DNA from: Gryganskiella cystojenkinii
Lineage: Eukaryota > Mortierellomycota > Mortierellomycetes > Mortierellales > Mortierellaceae
DNA length: 64,000 bases
NCBI GenBank assembly: GCA_015852425.1
Contig: JAAAIG010000051.1
Location: forward strand, 19,698 to 83,697
Direction of reading: 5' to 3'
Translations under genes and position numbers: made by a program
Notes under the pieces: generated by a model
Told to the model about the DNA's origin: nothing
The model's database searches: none
Seen by the model: the letters and a program-made list of their open reading frames with translations, nothing else
Part shown: piece after piece, positions 58,901 to 64,000 of the stretch
How the letters are laid out: each line of letters begins with the position of its first letter
Numbering within the stretch: the stretch's first letter is position 1

Positions 58901-60153
58901 TGTCGAGGTTTGAACCCGCACGCAGACATACATGATTTGAGATGATCGAATCCTAGAGCGTCATCCATGCCCATCCCTGTGGTTGGAAGCATGCCCTTTG
59001 TGGTGGATCCAAAACCGCCACTGCTTTGATGTTGCTGGGATGCCGTGTGTTCACCAGAGGGGCGGGGTCCTGCGCCTGCACTATCCTGGACCCGCGTGTG
59101 TCTGGACTGATTTATGTATGCAAACGGCTCATGGAGTCGCAGGAGAGCCTTGTCTTGATCTGAGAATGAACCTGGACGAGCGCTGAGGAGGTAGTAAAAG
59201 ACGTGAAAAGTGGATTCTTCTTGGGGGATTCGAGTCACTCGATTGCTATTGAGCAGATAGCAGAGTGTTTTCCCTCCAAGGATACGGCCTCGCTCGTTGA
59301 ACTAATAAGCATGAGAGTGGTGCGGTGAGTCAACTATGGTATACTATTCAAAGGTAGTCTGGGGACGTCAAAGTTACCTGGATCTCGAGAAATTTCGAAA
59401 ACATTGACGCGTTCCTATTCTCGGCCGTATAAGCACAACCAAATGCTTCCAGGACCTGTTGGGCTTGTTGCAATTGAGAGGAGACACGAGCCTCTTTCTT
59501 TGTGTGTGCGGCTAAGCGACAGAGCTGTGCGAGAATGTGAGAGGCACCCACAGATTTTCCAGAGCCGGAGATTCCACTGTAAAGGAGTAAGATCATGCAT
59601 GCAAACCAGATGGGCATCAACACGGGAGAGAATGTCAGTAACGATGTCAAAAAATGGGATTGTATTCTACGCGACAGCAAAAAATACATGACCGGCAGCA
59701 TAATACTTGCCTCATCACCACGGTCTGGTCTTGGCCCGTTCTTCGGAGATGCATGTAGATCTTGCCCGCGAGTTCAAAAGGATGCGGTGCCAGGGATGTT
59801 GACCCATGGAGACTGCTGTGCTGGCTATGCTGGTCTCCACTTCTGTCTTTGGATCTCTGCGTGTTGTGTTTGCCGCCAGGAAGGAAATCCAGTGGCGCGA
59901 GAGAAGAAGGTGCTGGTCCGACGGTGGCCTCTCCAAAGCTGCGGTAACAATGCTCTGCATACTGTTCCGCATGTGCATCGTTGAGGATCGAGAGCACCTC
60001 ATAAGGGTTGACGGCTACGAGGGTGGTGGCGTTAATACGGGTATAGGGTAGCTTGTGCTTCCATCTTGACGAGAGATTGTGGACAATGGCATCGTCGGAG
60101 GTTGAGCCCAAATGGGTTAGATCCGGGGAGGTATAGTCGACTGGGAGAGGCAT
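52917..60153 (-). CDS. Chitin synthase with N-terminal myosin-like motor domain (class V/VII type)
   Basis: Five exons: 60153-59711, 59576-59378, 59301-58737, 58654-53147, 53017-52917, giving 2271 residues with consistent phases. The first intron has a GC donor (AG|GCAAGT). Order: myosin-like head (about 1-780) with modified P-loop GISGSGKS near 149 and a switch-II-like ILDQSG; linker; membrane helices; two cytochrome-b5-like segments (YVSLRGKVYDITKFAKSDHS about 1180 and WFVIDGNVYDLSQYYN about 1315); the glycosyltransferase domain with DADTEVM, EDRYLTTLMM and QRRRW (about 1768); C-terminal membrane helices; a long His/Gln/Pro/Met-rich loop; and a C-terminal DEK-like domain (about 2215-2271, RLMAFFGVDLTLRKEFINEVIERVLE). 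It polymerises UDP-GlcNAc into chitin at the plasma membrane. Fused heads help deliver the enzyme along actin in fungi; here the unusual head motifs may weaken ATPase activity. Catalytic residues look complete. Confidence 0.93.
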
Positions 60154-61604
60154 TACGTGGTTGTTGTCAGTGTTCCTTGTGCACCGGGTTACTCACGACT
60201 CTTTGTTGGAGAGTCCACTATCCAGCTGACAAAGAGAATCGAAGATGAATATGTTGCTCGATCCAGGATGTAAAAAAGAAATAACGGTGGAACGGCGAGA
60301 AGGAAGGTGAGTGAGTGAGAGAAGAGAGGGGAGGAGGGCTTAGTGGGAGAGCGTGAAACCACGAGGACAGTGGTAGAGTTTGAACCTCTGGGCCTCTGGA
60401 GGGGCTTTTTGGACAGCGAGGGGGATAAAAGAGTATGGGAAGGGTGATCGAGAGAAACAAAAAGTGAAGTAGAAAAGAGGGATAAGCGGTAAAAGAGAGG
60501 TCAAACAACAAGCCAGTCAAGGAACCAGCTTACAGCGACTGCCACGGGCAACTGGAGAGTGACACCAAGAGCGAAGAGGCATGATAGGCAATCAAGACAT
60601 GACAAAAAAAAAGGACATCGAAAGGCAGGCAAGGTATAGAAAGGGGTCCGGCAAGGCAATGGCATTCGCACCCATTCGTTCACAGTTGAACCCCGTTTTC
60701 TTTTTCGTACTTTTTTTCTTTCCGCTGTTGGTGTTGCCCTTGGTGTCCCCTTTTTTCTGGTGGTTCAAGGGGAAAGACATTTTTTTCTTTGGTTCCCTGG
60801 CAGAGTAACCCGTCGGGATGCTGGCTGGAACATGGCAGAGTGCCAGGGCGACAGGGTGAGCTGAGTGATTGAGAGAGAGAGAGTGAGAGAGAGCGAAAAA
60901 TATAAACTGCGTTCATGGGTTCGCCCTAGAGGGGGTTCAGACAATAATGATTCAGGGTCAGAAAGACAGACATAGGAGCAAGACGAACTAAATCTATTGA
61001 GTAGGCTATCTAAGGGCACCCTCCGTAAAAGCAAATCTTGCTTCTCCTCCTGACTGAAACGCAATTTCTGTTTGCAATTAGATGATCACACTTTTCATGA
61101 ACACTGGTATCGAGGTCTACACAGTTACCATCAACAACCCTGCAGATTTCGACAAAGGAAGACTACAACAATTCTCAAAACTGAAAACAACAGTTGGACA
61201 ACATGCAAAGCAAGTCTCGACCTGAACTCATAATGACTGAGGTGTTGAGAGATGGAAAGTCAGAGATGGAAAGACAGGGGATAGGCGATCTGTTCACTCT
61301 CTTTCATTTTTCTATTTTATTTTACAGAGACACACTCAAGAAGTCGATTCTCTAACTCAGTGTCTGGAACGGTAGACGGGTTGACGGCAAAAGTCGTCCT
61401 TTGGGTGGTACAAGGACGGCTTTGTACGTGTTTTTGGTACGGCTTTGGCAAAATAAAATCCGTTCTTTGCTTGTCAACAAAGCTGCACATTTGGACGGGA
61501 TGGCCGTCCACAAACCGGCCAAGCCGTTCTCACGCTGCTTCGCATCCCAGCAGAGCACAATGGTACTTTCGCTCTTTCATGCCTTTCGTTTCCCTTCTCT
61601 TCTC
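60154..61604. other. Chitin synthase leader plus intergenic DNA
   Basis: Purine-rich (GA) sequence on the plus strand, i.e. CT-rich on the chitin synthase strand, consistent with a long leader; GA simple sequence (GAGAGA tract) near 60870-60900. No gene seen. Confidence 0.55.
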
Positions 61605-62033
61605 TCAACCACAATCACACCCCACACTCTTTTTCGCGCAATTGTCTGTGAATCCACGTGGTTTACCTAAGTATTTCTCCATTTCTGAAGTATGCAATTT
61701 ATCTACCACCGCAAGCTGTTTTCTGGAAGATTCAAGAGCATTTTGAACGCGGATAACAGAAATTCGAATGCGGTAGTAATTGTCTAATTGATCCTGGGTG
61801 AGTGCTGGCGCAGCCATAGCAGCTCTCCGCGTAGCCTCATATAAACTCTTCTTGAAGTCTGTCATCCAGCGAGCCCATTCGTCGATCAGGCAAAAGGAAT
61901 GTTCTTGTTTTAAAGAGCGATACTTAATATAATGTTCGGGTTTGAAGCACGGGTGACCCATTTGCGACAGAAAGTAGAAAGCTCCCTTCCGTTGATCAGG
62001 GATTTCATCGTGCCAGCTTCCAGAGGTAGACAT
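61605..62033 (-). CDS. Unrecognised 142-residue protein
   Basis: Single open frame, ATG at 62033 (MSTSGSWHDEIPDQ). I do not recognise a family. It has no signal peptide or membrane segment. The sequence is compositionally normal, with well-spread aromatic and charged residues (HYIKYRSLKQEHSFCLIDEWARWMTDF is one continuous block interrupted here only by notation; key residues are W and Y) and a helical second half (LDNYYRIRISVIRV, ESSRKQLAVVDKL). It ends DNCAKKSVGCDCG with three cysteines. The stretch TTAG|GTAAACC near 61660 could be a splice donor, so the last about 20 residues may belong to an intron and the true C-terminus may be elsewhere. Real-gene likelihood is moderate from composition alone. 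Confidence 0.55.
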   Translation of the reverse strand: MSTSGSWHDEIPDQRKGAFYFLSQMGHPCFKPEHYIKYRSLKQEHSFCLIDEWARWMTDFKKSLYEATRRAAMAAPALTQDQLDNYYRIRISVIRVQNALESSRKQLAVVDKLHTSEMEKYLGKPRGFTDNCAKKSVGCDCG

Positions 62034-63248
62034 GTAGGCTCAGATACAAAGCAATTCAATCAAAAGAGTTGGCTCAGATAAGGTATGTGAGTAAACAATA
62101 GCAGCAAACATATTTAAAACGACACAGAACAAAAACTACTTTTTTAAGCAGTGTTCTCTCATGACCAGTCGAAATCAATGGCTGCCAAGCAGGAGGTTCC
62201 GATGGGGAACATGCCACAGGGCCGGCAATGACCGCGAAAACTAACCCATCCAAAACAGATCTGAGGCCCTTCGTTTGGTTGTGAACCACAGGAAGCCAGA
62301 AGGCAGAGGAGGGCAGGCAATTGACTTCAATTAAGTTACTTTGCAGCTTGAGTAATGTTTTTGGGAGAAACGCGCCGTTGAGTTTAGAGATAAGTACAGA
62401 AAGCGTATACATGTGTGACAAGATAAGAGTGATTGATGAATAATCGTGTGAACGAGTGAATGATGAATAAGAGCGAATGATGAAGTGTGCGAACAGGTCA
62501 ATTTTGAGAAGAGTAAGTGCGTAATTGGAGGGTGAGAGTGAGTAGCGATGACGAAAACACGAAGGTAAGCTGTAACGGCGGATAGTCGATCGATGAAGGG
62601 ACCTTAGGCGAGATGTGGGTGAATCACATTATGCGTTGTGAGAGAGAACGTGAAGGGTGAAAGGATTGATGTCAAACGAAATGCGCGTTTGGACTTTGGA
62701 GTTAGAGAAGTTGCACGTGACCAACAAGAAATTCGGGTGGCTTGTCGTTTGGCCTTTTTCGAAGGAATAAGAGCACAGGTCGAATTGCGACCAGGATGGT
62801 TTCGGTCCTTTGCACATATCAGATTTCTCTTTGTATGTAGACGAGAGATTGTCATTCATCGACGGATGCATGGTCATCACAAGCGAGCACACGCAGGAGG
62901 GCGATATTAGCATAATCGTGGCTGCTGGGGAACGACCAGGATTGAACCCAAATCCTGTCCGAAACGGATCGATGGATCGATGGATGTGCTAGCCTGGAAT
63001 GGATACACGCTAGATTCAGCGGGGCATAGGCATTCGAATCACATCTTAGCATCAGGAAATCTGGATCTCTAAATCAACAGAACATGGGGAGACTATCGCC
63101 AAATTTAGGTTGACAATCATCAGCGAGAGATTCGATGTCTCTTTCAGGAACGTGATTTAATGTTAATGCATGCAGTCAAACTCATACAGATTCTTTCTAT
63201 TTTTGCGCTCCACTCGATACAACAGCTATCACCCTAACTTCGATAGCC
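62034..63248. other. Intergenic before the ribosomal protein gene
   Basis: About 1.2 kb without coding support. It contains GAATGA-type imperfect repeats near 62430-62510, a 7-bp hairpin at 62940-62960 that mimics a tRNA T-arm, and a short GATCGATG duplication near 62970-62990. The RPS0 promoter presumably lies at the right end; no TATA box is obvious. Confidence 0.5.
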
Positions 63249-64000
63249 ATGTCTGGATTGCCCGCTATTCTCAAAGCCACCGAGGAGGACATCAAGCTCC
63301 TCCTCTCTGCCCAGTCTCACTTGGGAACCAAGAACTGCGATGTTCACATGGAGCCCTACGTCTGGAAGCGTCGTGCTGATGGTAAGGGGTTCGCCAACAT
63401 ATCCAGTCGACGAGGAAGAAGCAGAAGATAAACAGGAGACACGCTTGCAGGAGTCTGGGAAGGACGGGGTCTATCGCCAGTTTGCCACAAGAGGAGGAGG
63501 TGGATAATATCATTATTATATGACCTGTCGCCTCCAATTGCAAAATAGTCGAGAGAGCGATCCTACTCTCTAGCGACGAGAATACTGTGCCGTTTAATCT
63601 TCGGAGCAACAAGGCTTTAGGGACTGAGGCAGTCTCTTTTGTCGACATTATCAATATTCAGGACCAAAGGCGCCAATGCCAAAGCCCTCTTATTTCAGGA
63701 ACAACACAAATTCGGTAGCAACCATTAGAACCTAACCCCGCCTTTTTTTTGATCTCCTCCAGGTGTCCACATCATCAACATTGGCAAGACCTGGGAGAAG
63801 ATTGTCCTCGCTGCCCGTATCATCGTCGCCATCGAGAACCCCGCCGATATCTGCGTCATCTCTGCCCGCCCCTACGGTCAGCGTGCCGCTTTGAAGTTCG
63901 CTTCCCACACCGGTGCTCAGGCCATCGCCGGTCGCTTCACCCCCGGTACCTTCACCAACTACATCACCCGTGCCTTCAAGGAGCCCCGTTTGATCATCGT
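63249..64000 (+). CDS. RPS0: 40S ribosomal protein uS2 (RPS0/RPSA), 5' part
   Basis: Exon 1 is 63249-63381 and exon 2 begins at 63763 and runs off the window; the junction restores [15 protein letters not shown]. The visible chain is about 123 residues of an expected 250-300. It starts [22 protein letters not shown] and contains [55 protein letters not shown] and EPRLIIV, the uS2/laminin-receptor-like signature of eukaryotes. The protein is a component of the small ribosomal subunit needed for 20S pre-rRNA maturation. The intron (381 nt) is longer than most in the window. The gene is truncated only by the window boundary. Confidence 0.95.

Noticed and set aside
62925..63000. tRNA-like B-box (GGTTCAATCC) on the minus strand
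   Set aside because: It sits in a 7-bp hairpin with the loop in the wrong register, and no A-box or acceptor stem could be paired.

Overview
The window is eukaryotic, almost certainly fungal. Genes are split by short GT-AG introns of about 50-150 nt, intergenic and UTR DNA is rich in CT/GA and homopolymer tracts, and it encodes a chitin synthase fused to a myosin-like head. The mixture of a lytic-monooxygenase-like secreted protein, large kelch membrane proteins and Q/S-rich disordered tails fits an early-diverging filamentous fungus. My best guess is Mucoromycota, probably Mortierellomycotina; that is an inference from gene content and style, not a search result. No rRNA, convincing tRNA, CRISPR, virus or intact transposon was seen.

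Left part (1-15.7 kb): a p47/Shp1 UBX cofactor of Cdc48 (+); a glutathione S-transferase fused to a VOC/glyoxalase domain (+); a TBC Rab-GAP with a very long disordered N-terminus (+); and, convergent to it, a single-pass membrane protein (-) followed by about 3 kb without a supported gene. From 15.7 to 23.5 kb lies a head-to-tail family on the minus strand made of an N-terminal hydrophobic segment, kelch-like ectodomain, membrane segment and cytosolic helix. It holds one intact copy (20128-22046), one copy intact except for a +1 frameshift near its start (17586-19497), one clear pseudogene (15703-17374) and one relic of the 5' end (23205-23532). Together they are a snapshot of birth-and-death evolution.

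Middle (24-36 kb): a small secreted protein that may have a BamE/SmpA-like fold (+); a SulP-type anion transporter with a large internal insertion and no STAS domain (+); an LPMO-like secreted protein (-); about 3.4 kb of gene-poor DNA; NAT9 acetyltransferase (-, six exons); and an 81-residue secreted protein with the cysteine spacing of a WAP four-disulfide core.

Right part (36.9-64 kb) is dense housekeeping DNA: a protein with about seven Myb/SANT repeats behind a mitochondrial-type presequence (+); the DHX29 RNA helicase (-); an alpha-arrestin with a PPxY motif (+); the large subunit of molybdopterin synthase (+); Sec1 (-); the myosin-head chitin synthase (-, five exons, one GC-AG intron); a 142-residue protein I do not recognise (-); and the 5' part of ribosomal protein uS2/RPS0 (+), cut by the window end. 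Sec1 (exocytic SNARE control) and the myosin-head chitin synthase (secreted wall polymer at the tip) act on the same growth process, but nothing in the sequence shows that their adjacency is functional.

Exon coordinates are from manual splicing. Each model I call confident keeps an open frame across all junctions and restores a continuous family-like protein.
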